This document shows positions 36,008-44,670 of a stretch of 64,000 nucleotides of DNA, in pieces. Numbering within the stretch: the first letter of the stretch is position 1; each line of letters starts with the position of its first letter. Source of the DNA: Methanolobus sediminis (lineage in GTDB: Archaea > Halobacteriota > Methanosarcinia > Methanosarcinales > Methanosarcinaceae); contig NZ_CP133592.1 of the NCBI RefSeq assembly GCF_031312595.1, positions 372,001-436,000 on the forward strand, in the 5' to 3' direction. Made by a program: the position numbers and the translations under genes. The notes under the pieces are model-generated. The model was not told the origin of the DNA and searched no databases. It saw only the letters and a list, made by a program, of their open reading frames with translations.

Positions 36008-36400
36008 TCATTCCACAACTATGAAACCAATATTTGTCCATGGATGAGTTACAAGCTGGTATTTGTATGTGCCTTTGTTTGTAAAAGTATAAGTGAAAGT
36101 GTCATCTTTCCTGAGTGTAGGAGACTGGAAAATCCCACCGCCAACCAGAGTACCTTTTATGATAAATGCCACAGAATCATTGTTGATCCACATGACAGTA
36201 TCCCCTGATGAGATAGTCACATAATCCGGATGAAAAGCATATTTTTCAATATACACAATAGTGTCAGCATTAACTGATCCCTGATCAGAAACATTCTCTT
36301 CTGTAACATCATCTGTTGCATTATTGTCAACGCAACCTGAAAATGTCAGACCGACAAGTGATATTAATAAAATAAGGAACGCAAGACTTCTAATTCTCAT
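36008..36400 (-). CDS. Cupredoxin-like lipoprotein with lost copper ligands
   Basis: This 130-residue protein has a lipoprotein signal peptide ending LTFSGC (lipid-anchored Cys near residue 22). A cupredoxin-fold domain follows: YAFHPDYVTISSGDTVMWIN, then FTYTFTNKGTYKYQ and the final THPWTNIGFIVVE. In plastocyanin-like relatives the ligands are His, Cys, His and Met. Here the first His position reads Phe (DSVAFII), the Cys position is Leu (YQLVTHPW), the Met position is Thr, and only the His before Pro-Trp remains. Copper binding in the usual way is therefore unlikely; it may be a structural or ligand-binding surface protein. No electron-transfer genes are adjacent. Confidence 0.8.
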   Translation of the reverse strand: MRIRSLAFLILLISLVGLTFSGCVDNNATDDVTEENVSDQGSVNADTIVYIEKYAFHPDYVTISSGDTVMWINNDSVAFIIKGTLVGGGIFQSPTLRKDDTFTYTFTNKGTYKYQLVTHPWTNIGFIVVE

Positions 36401-36472
36401 ATTTAAGATGATTTACTATTGCCTAATAACACTTTTGATTAAATAGAAAAAGAAGCGTAATGAACCGGACAT

Positions 36473-38164
36473 TCAGTTCCTTTCACGCTGCACAAGATAC
36501 ATCTCTTCAAGACGGCCGATTGTCTCTACATCTTCAATGGATTTATCAGACCTTACATTGACAAGCCTTGGGAATCGAAGAGCGTAACCTGACTCGTAAT
36601 TGACACTTTTCTGTATCTCTTCAAAGGCAACCTCAAAGATGACCTCAGGTTTGATCTCAACCTCTGTGCCAACTTCAGTGACAATAAGATCAGAAAATAG
36701 CTCTGTAAGTTCTGCAAGCTGTTCATCGGAAAATCCTGTTGCCACACGCCCTACTGGCAGGAAACGGCCTGTATCAGGGTCATGACACGCAAGTGCATAG
36801 GAACCAAGGAAACTTGTACGTCTTCCGTATCCCCATTCTGCTCCGATAACCACAAGGTCCAGTGTCTCCATTACCGGCTTTTTCTTAAGCCAGTTCTTAC
36901 CCCTCTTTCCAGGAGAATAAGGAGACTGCGGATTCTTGATCATGACACCTTCATGACCTGCTTTCAGGGCATCGTTGTAAATTTCCATTATCCTGTCAAG
37001 ATCATCTGTAATAAACTGGGTGTCAACCTTTATTTTATCCCCTGACTTGACACAGCTTTCAAGTTTTTCTCTTCTCTGGACAAGAGGAAGATCAAGCAAT
37101 TCCTCACCGTTCAGATACATTATATCAAAAAGATTCAGTATGAGGGGAATCTCACGTGCAGTTGACTGTACATCATACTTTCTCCTGAAACGTTTCAGTA
37201 TGTCCTGGAATGCCCTTGGCCTGCCATTCTCATCAATTGCAACTGCCTCACCGTCAAGTATTGCAGACTGCGCATCGATGTTTTCCCTTACAGCTTCCAC
37301 AATATCCGGCAGAGAGTCAGTTATGTTCTCAAGCCTGCGGGAGAAAAGTGTAATATTGTCGCCTTCTTTATGGATCTGAACCCTGGCACCGTCGAATTTC
37401 CATTCAACAGCTGCGGTTCCCAGATCAGAAAGTGCAACTTCAAAATCAGGAGTTACCTGTGCCAGCATCATACGAATTGGACGATTAAGTTCAAGTCCCA
37501 GGGACTGAACTGCATCCCTGCCGCCTTCTCTTGCGGTTACGGCTACAAGTCCAAGGTCATTTGTAAGCATGAAAGCTCTTTCAATCTCTTCAGACGGAAC
37601 GTCAAAAGCCTTTGAGATCGCGTCTCTGACAATTCCTTCACCTACTCCGATCCTCAGCTCTTCCACTGAAATACGAGCTATGTAGCCTACTTCTTCGGAT
37701 GAGGCAGAATTAAAAAGATACTGGAGATTCTTCATCTTAGATGTCTGGGAACCTTTGCCGGATGTTTTGGATATAGCCTGGAATCTCTCAAAAACCTCCA
37801 GAATTGAAAGGTCTGAATTATCTTCCATAAAAGAAGAAAAAGTAGCCTGGCCGGTTGATACTTTTTTCAGTGCTTTGACTGCTGTTTCGCCGATGTCACC
37901 GGTTTCCCTCACCAGCTCCTTGATATCAGCAACTGAAAGTCCTGCTGATTTTGCAAGGGCACTGTAAAGAATACCTGCACCGACACCAATCTCCTCACTG
38001 CTCCAGGCAGGAAATATCTCACCCATTACAAAATGAGTTACTACAGGAAGTTCTTCAGGAGTAACCTTTTCAAGTAACTCTGCAACCAGAGCAGTCATAT
38101 CAAGGGAACCCGGAGTCCCTTCGATAACCTTGCATGCCCTGGCAAATTCTTTGAAACTTGTCAT
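36473..38164 (-). CDS. lig: ATP-dependent DNA ligase
   Basis: This 563-residue archaeal replicative ligase seals nicks after Okazaki fragment processing. The adenylated Lys lies in [13 protein letters not shown] near residue 254 (motif I KxDG). Other motifs are [21 protein letters not shown] (motif III), [10 protein letters not shown] (motif IV) and [11 protein letters not shown] (motif V). The N-terminal DNA-binding domain (about 1-220) contains [16 protein letters not shown]. Length and order are normal for the family. It stands 31 bases downstream of the homoserine dehydrogenase gene on the same strand. Confidence 0.95.
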   Translation of the reverse strand: MTSFKEFARACKVIEGTPGSLDMTALVAELLEKVTPEELPVVTHFVMGEIFPAWSSEEIGVGAGILYSALAKSAGLSVADIKELVRETGDIGETAVKALKKVSTGQATFSSFMEDNSDLSILEVFERFQAISKTSGKGSQTSKMKNLQYLFNSASSEEVGYIARISVEELRIGVGEGIVRDAISKAFDVPSEEIERAFMLTNDLGLVAVTAREGGRDAVQSLGLELNRPIRMMLAQVTPDFEVALSDLGTAAVEWKFDGARVQIHKEGDNITLFSRRLENITDSLPDIVEAVRENIDAQSAILDGEAVAIDENGRPRAFQDILKRFRRKYDVQSTAREIPLILNLFDIMYLNGEELLDLPLVQRREKLESCVKSGDKIKVDTQFITDDLDRIMEIYNDALKAGHEGVMIKNPQSPYSPGKRGKNWLKKKPVMETLDLVVIGAEWGYGRRTSFLGSYALACHDPDTGRFLPVGRVATGFSDEQLAELTELFSDLIVTEVGTEVEIKPEVIFEVAFEEIQKSVNYESGYALRFPRLVNVRSDKSIEDVETIGRLEEMYLVQRERN

Positions 38165-38195
38165 TAATACACCCTTGTAATACGGATGCCGGACT

Positions 38196-39191
38196 TTAGT
38201 CCCTGTAAATGGATATCATATCACTGAGGATTGCGCTTGCGGTCTCTATGGAACCTGCACCACGTCCTGTTACAGTGATCGGACCTGAAAGGTCAGTCTG
38301 AACTGAAGCAACGTTAAGGGAACCACCAACAGCAAGCGGATGGTCTATTGGCACAAGCTTTGGTGCAACATTGATTCTGCTGTCGTTGACCTCTCCGATG
38401 AGTTTGATGACATAACCCTCGTTCTGGGCCAGAAGCAATGCTTCAGGTGTGATCTTGGTAATTCCGGTAATGGTCACATCCTCATGTGTTGCGTTCATAC
38501 CGAAGACACAGTTTGCAAGGATGACAAGTTTACATGCAGTGTCAATTCCCTCAACATCATAGGTCGGATCGGTTTCAGCATATCCAAGTTCCTGAGCTTC
38601 TGCAAGCATCTGCTCATAAGGAGCATGTTCTTCCATCATGCGAGTAAGGATATAATTGCAGGTTCCGTTAAAAATTCCTTCAACATTGGTAATGGTATTA
38701 CCTGCAAGCACATCGTTTGCAAGGTTAAGGACAGGCATTGCACCGCCAACTGTTGCCTCGAACCTGAAACGTGAACCTCCGGCTTTTGCAACTTCGATGA
38801 GTTCACCATATTTCATTGCAAGAGGACCTTTGTTTGATGTGACAACATCTCTTCCATGCTTAAAAGCTGCAAGCATGTTCTGAAGGCCAACACCACCTGT
38901 AACTATATTGGTGGGAGTGGTCTCAACTATAAGATCATGGTCGATTGTTTCGATAATTTCAAGGCCGGTGAGCTTTTCAGAACCTACGACACCTTCACTT
39001 TGTTTTCTGACAAGTACCGCACTAAGGTCAACACCATTTTCATTGATCGTTGCTGTTCTTGAATCTGCAACAGCAACTACCCTGAAATCAAGTCCCAGCT
39101 TTTCAAGGTACTCTTTTTTATCAATTAGCACTCTGGCAACACCCTGGCCTACAGCGCCAAAACCAATAATAGAGACACGAATCGTTTTCAT
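38196..39191 (-). CDS. hom: Homoserine dehydrogenase
   Basis: This 331-residue enzyme reduces aspartate semialdehyde to homoserine on the path to threonine and methionine. The NAD(P)-binding loop is [14 protein letters not shown] at the N-terminus. The catalytic domain has [43 protein letters not shown] and [17 protein letters not shown]. There is no C-terminal ACT domain; instead a separate ACT protein is encoded immediately upstream, with overlapping stop and start codons (TGATG), and probably regulates this enzyme. Length is normal for archaeal short forms. Confidence 0.95.
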   Translation of the reverse strand: MKTIRVSIIGFGAVGQGVARVLIDKKEYLEKLGLDFRVVAVADSRTATINENGVDLSAVLVRKQSEGVVGSEKLTGLEIIETIDHDLIVETTPTNIVTGGVGLQNMLAAFKHGRDVVTSNKGPLAMKYGELIEVAKAGGSRFRFEATVGGAMPVLNLANDVLAGNTITNVEGIFNGTCNYILTRMMEEHAPYEQMLAEAQELGYAETDPTYDVEGIDTACKLVILANCVFGMNATHEDVTITGITKITPEALLLAQNEGYVIKLIGEVNDSRINVAPKLVPIDHPLAVGGSLNVASVQTDLSGPITVTGRGAGSIETASAILSDMISIYRD

Positions 39192-39700
39192 CAGGCCACC
39201 CCTATACTTTTTATTGGTTCAATTACCAGCAGATCCTTTTTCTTTGCTATCTCCTTTAACAGAGCAATGGCTGATTCCATATGCTCCTTGCTTATTGCAT
39301 CTATCTTTAATGATGCTGAAGATGCCATGTTTATCTTAGGCATTGAAAGGTTAAGGTCAACAACTTCTGCGTAGCCTGTCTTGTCAATGGTATCAATGGT
39401 GTCCTGTATATCTGTGTGGACTATATGCCCTATAAGCATCACTGCACCGTGCTCGAAAAATTTCTTTTCATCAATGCGTGCGATACCAATTCCATTTTCT
39501 TCAAGGCTTGAAACAATATCATTAAGCTTGTCTGGTTTTATCTCAAAAACCAGCTGAACCGGAATGGTTCCGCGGGGAGTTCTTTTTTCATGGTGATGAA
39601 CCACCGAAATTAAATTACCTTTAAGCTCGGAAACCGGTCTCAAAGCTAAAATCAACTGCCCGGGAATATCTTTTAACTCAATATCCATGGAAACTCGCAT
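39191..39700 (-). CDS. ACT domain protein, probable regulator of homoserine dehydrogenase
   Basis: This protein is about 169 residues long. The N-terminal ACT domain (MRVSMDIELKDIPGQLILAL, LISVVHHHEKRTP) would bind an amino acid such as threonine. A second alpha/beta part includes AVMLIGHIVHTD and ends with KKDLLVIEPIK. The tight overlap with homoserine dehydrogenase indicates a partnership: the regulatory domain that is fused in bacteria is here a separate subunit. I choose ATG 39700 because homologous proteins begin MRVSMDIELKD; ATG 39712 is also possible. The predicted TATA region (39716-39735) is so close that the mRNA leader must be very short. Confidence 0.85.
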   Translation of the reverse strand: MRVSMDIELKDIPGQLILALRPVSELKGNLISVVHHHEKRTPRGTIPVQLVFEIKPDKLNDIVSSLEENGIGIARIDEKKFFEHGAVMLIGHIVHTDIQDTIDTIDKTGYAEVVDLNLSMPKINMASSASLKIDAISKEHMESAIALLKEIAKKKDLLVIEPIKSIGVA

Positions 39701-39742
39701 GTATACCCTCATAATCTCATAAATACATAAATAGAACTATTG

Positions 39743-39758
39743 TGAATGTTTACATTCA
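39743..39758. promoter_or_regulatory. Inverted repeat upstream of the ACT-hom promoter
   Basis: TGAATGT-TT-ACATTCA forms a 7-bp inverted repeat just upstream of the TATA-like stretch (39716-39735) of the ACT-hom operon. It may be an operator, or the terminator of the gene ending at 39800. Confidence 0.4.
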
Positions 39759-39799
39759 TACTCGTTAAATACAGTTATACGTTTTGGTTTGCCTTTTTA

Positions 39800-40669
39800 T
39801 CATTTATCATCATCATAACCTTTATCAGATGATTCGGTCACTTCTTCCCCGGAATCCACATTATCTGTCAAATCCGGATCTTCAAGAATAATGATGTTGC
39901 CTCGACCTTTTTTGAATTTACGCACAATTCCCCTGCTTTCAAGGTCAGAGACCATCAGGCTGACCTTGGCCTCAGAATGCTTTACTTTGGTGCGAAGATC
40001 TTTTTGTGTAATTCTGCCATCGTTCTTTACAATAATGGAAATCACTTCGCGCAGATCTTCTGGCAGATCGCCCAGACCAGCTATTGAATCTTCAGGCGCA
40101 TATTCATATGACAAATCATATAATGATGAATCTTCTGAGGTAGAAGCATCTTTCTTTTGTTTTAGTATAAGTATAACAAGAACTCCGGCAATAACAAGAA
40201 CCAGAAGAACTATAGTTACCACAACTGAGCTTTCTGGCATGGAATATGAGGAACCTTCTTTATCAGATTCTGAAAAGTTGGCTATGTCGTCAAGTTCTGC
40301 AAAATCGTTTTCATTAAGCAATGGATCATTATAATAGACAGGATACAGGATCAGATCCAGCACATAATCACCATCATCCGTAATGGTGATCTCTTCTTCA
40401 GTATATGCCGCCAGTTCATTTGCACTGTAATAACTGGCAGATATCAGGTAGGTTCCAGGGTCAAGCTTAAAGGAATAAATGCCGTAATTTGCAAGCATTG
40501 ACTGGGAAGGCGTTGAATTGACCTCCACAATGACATGTTCAAGAGGATCAAATGAATCCCACTCATATACAGCACCATGTATTGTTGCCTCCTGGGCTGA
40601 TGCCGTATGACCAAGAACTGCAAATAAAATAATACTCAAGCTAAGCAGGATTATTTTTTTGTTCAACAC
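39800..40669 (-). CDS. Membrane-anchored winged-helix regulator with extracellular beta domain
   Basis: From GTG 40669 the protein is about 289 residues: a signal peptide (LNKKIILLSLSIILFAVLG, cleavage near TASAQ), an extracellular carboxypeptidase-regulatory-like beta sandwich (HGAVYEWDSFDPLEHVIVEV to YLISASYY), and an acidic stalk. One membrane helix follows (VVVTIVLLVLVIAGVLVILIL), then a cytoplasmic MarR-like winged helix (RITQKDLRTKVKHSEAKVS, MVSDLESRGIVRKF) and an acidic tail. It should sense something outside and act on DNA directly. ATG 40720 would add 17 residues, but a TATA box at 40729-40741 places transcription start downstream of it. It diverges from the secreted-protein genes. 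Confidence 0.82.
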   Translation of the reverse strand: MLNKKIILLSLSIILFAVLGHTASAQEATIHGAVYEWDSFDPLEHVIVEVNSTPSQSMLANYGIYSFKLDPGTYLISASYYSANELAAYTEEEITITDDGDYVLDLILYPVYYNDPLLNENDFAELDDIANFSESDKEGSSYSMPESSVVVTIVLLVLVIAGVLVILILKQKKDASTSEDSSLYDLSYEYAPEDSIAGLGDLPEDLREVISIIVKNDGRITQKDLRTKVKHSEAKVSLMVSDLESRGIVRKFKKGRGNIIILEDPDLTDNVDSGEEVTESSDKGYDDDK

Positions 40670-40987
40670 AGGATGTATATTTACATAGTACACCCATATA
40701 ATAGTTACTTCTAATGGCAATCTGAAGTATTATAAAGTTTTATCAAGTAAAATAAACTGTTTTAAGACTTTATTCACTATTGAAGCACTCATAAAGTTTC
40801 CGTGAAGTAAAGTATGCTTATATCCCGCTCTGCCTATGATGGGTTTGCAAGTGCAGATTGAAAACAACTATACTACCAAGATAGGACAATGTCAACCGCA
40901 AATTTAACCACCATGACAATGTCAGGCTTGCACTTGCCAATGGTCAAAATAAAAGAAAGAAAATTAGAAACAAATAGAGGGAGAATA
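40670..40987. promoter_or_regulatory. Divergent regulatory region with repeats
   Basis: This 318-base gap separates the membrane-anchored regulator from the secreted protein at 40988. It holds a TATA-like element for the minus gene (40729-40741) and one for the plus gene (GCTTATATCCC, 40816-40826). A 9-bp inverted repeat GCAAGTGCA/TGCACTTGC (40847-40855, 40929-40937) would span most of the plus-strand mRNA leader. The direct repeat GACAATGTCA occurs at 40885-40894 and 40915-40924, exactly 30 bases apart; the second copy is within the palindrome TGACA-A-TGTCA. Confidence 0.55.
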
Positions 40988-41254
40988 ATGAACACTCGAA
41001 AACTTTCACTGATTGCTGCAGCACTTATGCTGTTCAGCTTATTTGCAGTATCTGCTATGGCTGCTGATCAGGACAGAACAAAAGTACAACAGAAGTTGCA
41101 AGATGGGTCATGTACTACATTAATAGTAGACAGTAATGGAGATGGGATTTGCGACAACTTTGTAGATGAAGACGGAGACGGAGTCTGTGACAACTGTCCA
41201 AACGGTGGAGACTGTGATGGAACAGGCCCACATGGTCCAAGATACTGTCAGTAA
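40988..41254 (+). CDS. Small secreted Asp-rich protein with calcium-binding-like repeats
   Basis: This 88-residue protein has a signal peptide (MNTRKLSLIAAALMLFSLFA, cleavage after AMA). The mature region carries two Asp-rich loops of the EF-hand or thrombospondin type-3 kind (DSNGDGICD and DEDGDGVCDNCP) and six Cys, ending HGPRYCQ. Such loops bind calcium in cell-surface proteins. The frame is open further upstream, but GAGGGAGAA directly before ATG 40988 fixes the start. It has a long, structured leader and diverges from a membrane-anchored regulator, suggesting control by it. Family not recognised beyond the repeat type. Confidence 0.78.
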   Translation: MNTRKLSLIAAALMLFSLFAVSAMAADQDRTKVQQKLQDGSCTTLIVDSNGDGICDNFVDEDGDGVCDNCPNGGDCDGTGPHGPRYCQ

Positions 41255-41260
41255 GATGGG

Positions 41261-41363
41261 GATTGAAAACAGACCCGCAATAGAAAGTGATCATGCATTG
41301 GTCAAAGCATGATCTAAAAACGAAAGTAAAACGAGAGCAGAAAGGGAGAAATAAATGGGATAA
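41261..41363 (+). repeat. Partial copy of the 40856-40990 leader, ending in a two-codon frame
   Basis: Four short blocks of the upstream leader recur here in the same order: GATTGAAAACA (40856 and 41261), CCGCAA (40896 and 41275), TGGTCAAA (40941 and 41299) and GGGAGAA (40979 and 41344). The last is a ribosome site followed by ATG. In this copy the ATG at 41355 opens only ATG-GGA-TAA. Spacing is shorter than in the first copy. A hairpin GATCATGC/GCATGATC lies inside (41289-41296, 41307-41314). Confidence 0.45.
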
Positions 41364-41390
41364 TCCTTCACACGGATTTGTCCCATTTAT
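41351..41390 (+). terminator. Long hairpin before the coiled-coil/PKD gene
   Basis: ATAAATGGGA and TCCCATTTAT form a 10-bp outer stem, and AATCC/GGATT a 5-bp inner stem around TTCACAC. It could end the transcript of the small secreted protein, although only a weak AT-rich tail follows, or act as a leader element. Confidence 0.45.
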
Positions 41391-41487
41391 ACATTACAAT
41401 TTACAGACCTTTATATATAAAAAACTAAATTCATATTCATAAGAAGATATTATAAAATTAAATAAAGGAGAACTGGAGAGAACTCTT

Positions 41488-43005
41488 ATGATGAGAAAAA
41501 CAAAAAATGGAATGCGAATAATTACGATTTTTGCAGTAATGATGATGCTTATTAGTGTTATACCAACGGGTGCAATGGCAGCATCAGATAACGCAAAGAA
41601 CAATAATGTCAAATTAACCGAAAATAATGGAAACATCAAATCAGCCGGAGATAATGGTAATGGAAATCTAGCTGATGACAGCACTGATGATGAAGAGAAT
41701 GCTAAGATCACTGGCAGAGGGAATAATGCTGCATCCAACTATAACGATGCAAAGGTCAAGTTTGCCAATATAAAGTCCCAGAATCCGAATCTTAATACTG
41801 AAGAAGCCATCAATGCCACAAAAGATTATCTTAATGAAACAATTGACTATATGATATCTCTTCTCGATGAGGATAGTGAGTACATAGACGACCTTAAAGA
41901 CGTACAAACCAAAGTTCTTGAAGAAGATGAAACCAGAAAGGATCTAGCTGATTCTGCAAAGACAATAAAGAATATCTGGAATGATGCTCGCAAGGAACAT
42001 GCAACATCTGCCAGTAAGGCCGTTGATAACAAGATAAATGGTATTCTTCAGGCATCTGAGAACCTGAGAGTGCGTCTTAATAATGAGATTAACACCATGG
42101 AAGAGAATGGGAAGAATGTAGATGACCTTAGAGATATGCTCGGTGAATACGAGGGACTTATTGAGCAGGCCAGAAATAGATATGCTAACGGGAACACTGT
42201 TGAAGCAGGAAAGGACATCAAGGATGCAAATGGTATTCTCAGGAACATTCTCAAGGAACTCAAGCAGGAAAGAGAAGGTGTAGTAGTACTCACTGGAAAT
42301 GGTACTCTTCATGCAGAAGGTAACGGTACTGTAGTACTTTCAGGAAACCTTACCATAGACATCACAGCTGATGATTATGCAAAACTTGTGATAAAGGACC
42401 TCGCAGGAGATGCTGATATCAATGCGGATGATGCAGAATATGATACATCTAACATCGATGCAGGTAACAGCACAGATAACAACCGTGCATTCGTCTTCAT
42501 AAACATCACAGGTGAAGTTAATATTACTGGAAGTCGCCTTACAGTGATGGTCAGTGGAGAGGACATCAAACTCGATGTGGACGGAACGGGTACTGCAGTA
42601 CTTTCAGGTGAAGGTACCTATACGGTCGGTGATGGAGATGAAGAAGGAGACTGGGCAAGCCGTTATACAGGCGACGATGAAGACAATGAAGACGCCACGG
42701 ATGAAGATGATAATGTAACAGTCGTAGCAAACTTCACTTACAATATTGACGGTCTTAACGTGACTTTTAATGATGCATCTGCCAATGCTTCTTCATGGTA
42801 CTGGGATTTTGATGATGGTAATTATTCAACAGAACAATATCCAACACATGAATATGCCCTTTATGATGAATACAACGTTAGTCTGACAGCATATGAATCT
42901 GATAACAATAAATTGAACAATGATTCAATTACACAGATCATTATGTTGACAGATGATCAGAATAGTGAGGAAAACAACGACGATCAAAACGTGACTGAGA
43001 GCTAA
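41488..43005 (+). CDS. Secreted coiled-coil and PKD-domain surface protein
   Basis: This 505-residue exported protein has a signal peptide (RIITIFAVMMMLISVIP, cleavage after GAMA) and an Asn/Asp-rich linker. An alpha-helical region of about 170 residues follows (NIKSQNPNLNTEEAINATKD to GILRNILKELKQE). A beta-rich region repeats G-x-G motifs (TGNGTLHAEGNGTVVLSG, GTGTAVLSGEGTYTV). A very acidic stretch and a C-terminal PKD-like domain (SSWYWDFDDGNYSTEQYPTH) complete it. There is no membrane anchor or PGF signal, so it may be released or bound through partners. It has its own short AT-rich promoter and is followed by a lipoprotein gene. Function unknown. Confidence 0.78.
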   Translation: MMRKTKNGMRIITIFAVMMMLISVIPTGAMAASDNAKNNNVKLTENNGNIKSAGDNGNGNLADDSTDDEENAKITGRGNNAASNYNDAKVKFANIKSQNPNLNTEEAINATKDYLNETIDYMISLLDEDSEYIDDLKDVQTKVLEEDETRKDLADSAKTIKNIWNDARKEHATSASKAVDNKINGILQASENLRVRLNNEINTMEENGKNVDDLRDMLGEYEGLIEQARNRYANGNTVEAGKDIKDANGILRNILKELKQEREGVVVLTGNGTLHAEGNGTVVLSGNLTIDITADDYAKLVIKDLAGDADINADDAEYDTSNIDAGNSTDNNRAFVFINITGEVNITGSRLTVMVSGEDIKLDVDGTGTAVLSGEGTYTVGDGDEEGDWASRYTGDDEDNEDATDEDDNVTVVANFTYNIDGLNVTFNDASANASSWYWDFDDGNYSTEQYPTHEYALYDEYNVSLTAYESDNNKLNNDSITQIIMLTDDQNSEENNDDQNVTES

Positions 43006-43037
43006 ATAAACCGGAGTTAGAAGATAGGTGGTTGTAT

Positions 43038-43310
43038 ATGATAAAAATCGGAAAAGTGATTATCATTACTGTGGTGCTCTTCAGTCTTATCATCTCAGGA
43101 TGTACCGATAAAGAAAGTAGTACTCAGGAAAAGAACAATCTAAGCAGCAGTGCTGATCAAAACCTCAGTATTGCCGACGAATTACTCAGCCAGGAAATGG
43201 TAGGAATTACTGATACAGAAATTCAGGATATGGAATCTAACCTTGCCGAGCTTGAGAAAATGCTTAACACAACGGAACAGGAAGAAGATATTAATATAGA
43301 AGATATATGA
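43038..43310 (+). CDS. Small lipoprotein
   Basis: This 90-residue protein has a lipobox signal peptide (IIITVVLFSLIISGC), then a hydrophilic, acidic segment that is probably helical (DTEIQDMESNLAELEKMLNTTEQ). ATG 43038 is chosen over the in-frame TTG 43032 because GGTGG at 43027-43031 is well placed. It begins 32 bases after the coiled-coil/PKD gene and is likely co-transcribed with it, so the two could form a surface complex. The family is not recognised. Confidence 0.72.
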   Translation: MIKIGKVIIITVVLFSLIISGCTDKESSTQEKNNLSSSADQNLSIADELLSQEMVGITDTEIQDMESNLAELEKMLNTTEQEEDINIEDI

Positions 43311-43313
43311 ACC

Positions 43314-43332
43314 GGAACATTCTAAATGTTCC
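43314..43332 (+). terminator. Terminator after the lipoprotein gene
   Basis: GGAACATT (43314-43321) and AATGTTCC (43325-43332) form an 8-bp stem with a 3-base loop, followed by a T-rich tract. Confidence 0.7.
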
Positions 43333-43573
43333 ATCTTACTTTTTCAATTTATCTTTTCCTAATATAGAATATAGATTTCTTTTTCTTTTTTGCTGCAACA
43401 TTACTGAATCTTGCAGATATGATAATGCACAAAAATAATTGTTTTCTTCAGTGTTTATTTGAGTCTCAGTAATGTAAGTGCTGCAAGTATTGCCCGTGCA
43501 AATGATAGTGGAAATGATGATGAAATTGCAGAACGTGATTTAAAAACGGCACATGTCTGAAGTATTGAATAAT

Positions 43574-43591
43574 TTTGCCGGAAACGGCAAA
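43574..43591 (+). terminator. Hairpin with GAAA tetraloop and T-rich tail
   Basis: TTTGCCG and CGGCAAA flank a GAAA loop; the sequence continues TTTCAATTTTATTTTC. It resembles a terminator, yet no plus-strand gene precedes it in this gap. Confidence 0.5.
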
Positions 43592-43777
43592 TTTCAATTT
43601 TATTTTCTTTTTCTGCAACTATAATTGATTCAAATAATAAAGCCGTTTGAATCTGTTTTGTTGCATTTGACATGATTATTTCATAGGAAAAAGTATCCGA
43701 ATGTAGAGTTATCTTTTTATAGATGAACAAACAACAGTTTTAGACTTAGAAATGACATCATATCTAAGAGGAAAATT

Positions 43778-44638
43778 ATGGGAAATATGCTAAAAACCAC
43801 TTTATTACTGGCATCTCTTACCGGTTTACTGGTTATTGTAGGCCAGTTGCTCGGTGGAACGTCAGGAATGATAATTGCATTCATATTTGCAATTGTCATG
43901 AACTTTGGAAGCTACTGGTATAGTGATAAAATAGTCCTGAAAATGTATCGTGCTCAGGAAGTTACTGCAGCCGAAGCTCCGCAATTATATGGAATTGTAC
44001 AGAAACTTGCCATGCGTGCAAATATGCCAATGCCAAAGGTATATATTGTGAATACTTCAATGCCAAATGCATTTGCAACAGGCAGAGACCCACAGCATGC
44101 AGCAGTAGCTGCAACCACCGGGATACTTGACCTGTTAAACGCAGAGGAACTTGAAGGTGTCCTTGCACACGAACTTTCACATGTAAAACACAGAGACACG
44201 CTCATTAGTGCCATTGCAGCAACCATTGCCGGTGTCATTACAATGATCGCAACCTGGGTCAAATGGGCGGCAATATTTGGCGGTTTCGGTAGCAGAGACA
44301 GCGAAGGCGGCGGGAATATTATCGGATTCCTTGCGCTTGCTATCGTAGCACCAATTGCAGCAACGGTCATCCAGTTTGCAATTTCAAGATCAAGGGAATT
44401 CGCAGCGGATGAAGAAGGAGCACGCATATCACAGAAACCCTGGGCTCTTGCCAGTGCCCTTGAGAAACTGGAATATGGAAGCAACAACTACCGTCCAAGA
44501 AGAGGCGATGTACAGGCATCCGAAACCACTGCGCACATGTTCATCGTAAACCCGCTGAAAGGACACTCTCTGATGAATCTGTTCAGGACACACCCTGCAA
44601 CAGAGGAACGTATAAGGCGTCTGCGTGCAATGCATTAA
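43778..44638 (+). CDS. htpX: HtpX-like membrane metalloprotease
   Basis: This 286-residue zinc protease (M48 family) of membrane quality control has two N-terminal membrane segments ([15 protein letters not shown] and [14 protein letters not shown]). The substrate region includes [20 protein letters not shown], and the catalytic motif is [12 protein letters not shown] near residue 131. Two more membrane segments follow, then the third zinc ligand Glu in [11 protein letters not shown]. The ending [17 protein letters not shown] is typical. It is a single gene, and its promoter lies in the preceding gap. Confidence 0.95.
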   Translation: MGNMLKTTLLLASLTGLLVIVGQLLGGTSGMIIAFIFAIVMNFGSYWYSDKIVLKMYRAQEVTAAEAPQLYGIVQKLAMRANMPMPKVYIVNTSMPNAFATGRDPQHAAVAATTGILDLLNAEELEGVLAHELSHVKHRDTLISAIAATIAGVITMIATWVKWAAIFGGFGSRDSEGGGNIIGFLALAIVAPIAATVIQFAISRSREFAADEEGARISQKPWALASALEKLEYGSNNYRPRRGDVQASETTAHMFIVNPLKGHSLMNLFRTHPATEERIRRLRAMH

Positions 44639-44670
44639 TCAAATAAGATACTATTCAAGTTAAAATATAG

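Larger units (their letters stand above)
43311..43777. other. 467-base gap with terminator and a GNRA-loop hairpin
   Basis: After the terminator at 43314-43332 the gap has no convincing gene; a 91-codon minus-strand frame has no recognisable features. A 9-bp inverted repeat CATTACTGA/TCAGTAATG (43399-43407, 43466-43474) and a 7-bp hairpin with GAAA loop (43574-43591) followed by T-rich DNA are compatible with a small RNA transcribed on the plus strand. Confidence 0.45.

Noticed and set aside
41261-41271. GATTGAAAAC resembles the end of archaeal CRISPR repeats
   Set aside because: Only two dispersed copies are present, with no regular repeat-spacer spacing and no cas genes.
43455-43730. 91-codon minus-strand frame in the gap before htpX
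   Set aside because: It overlaps a hairpin with T-rich tail and has no ribosome site or recognisable domain. Kept as uncertain intergenic DNA.
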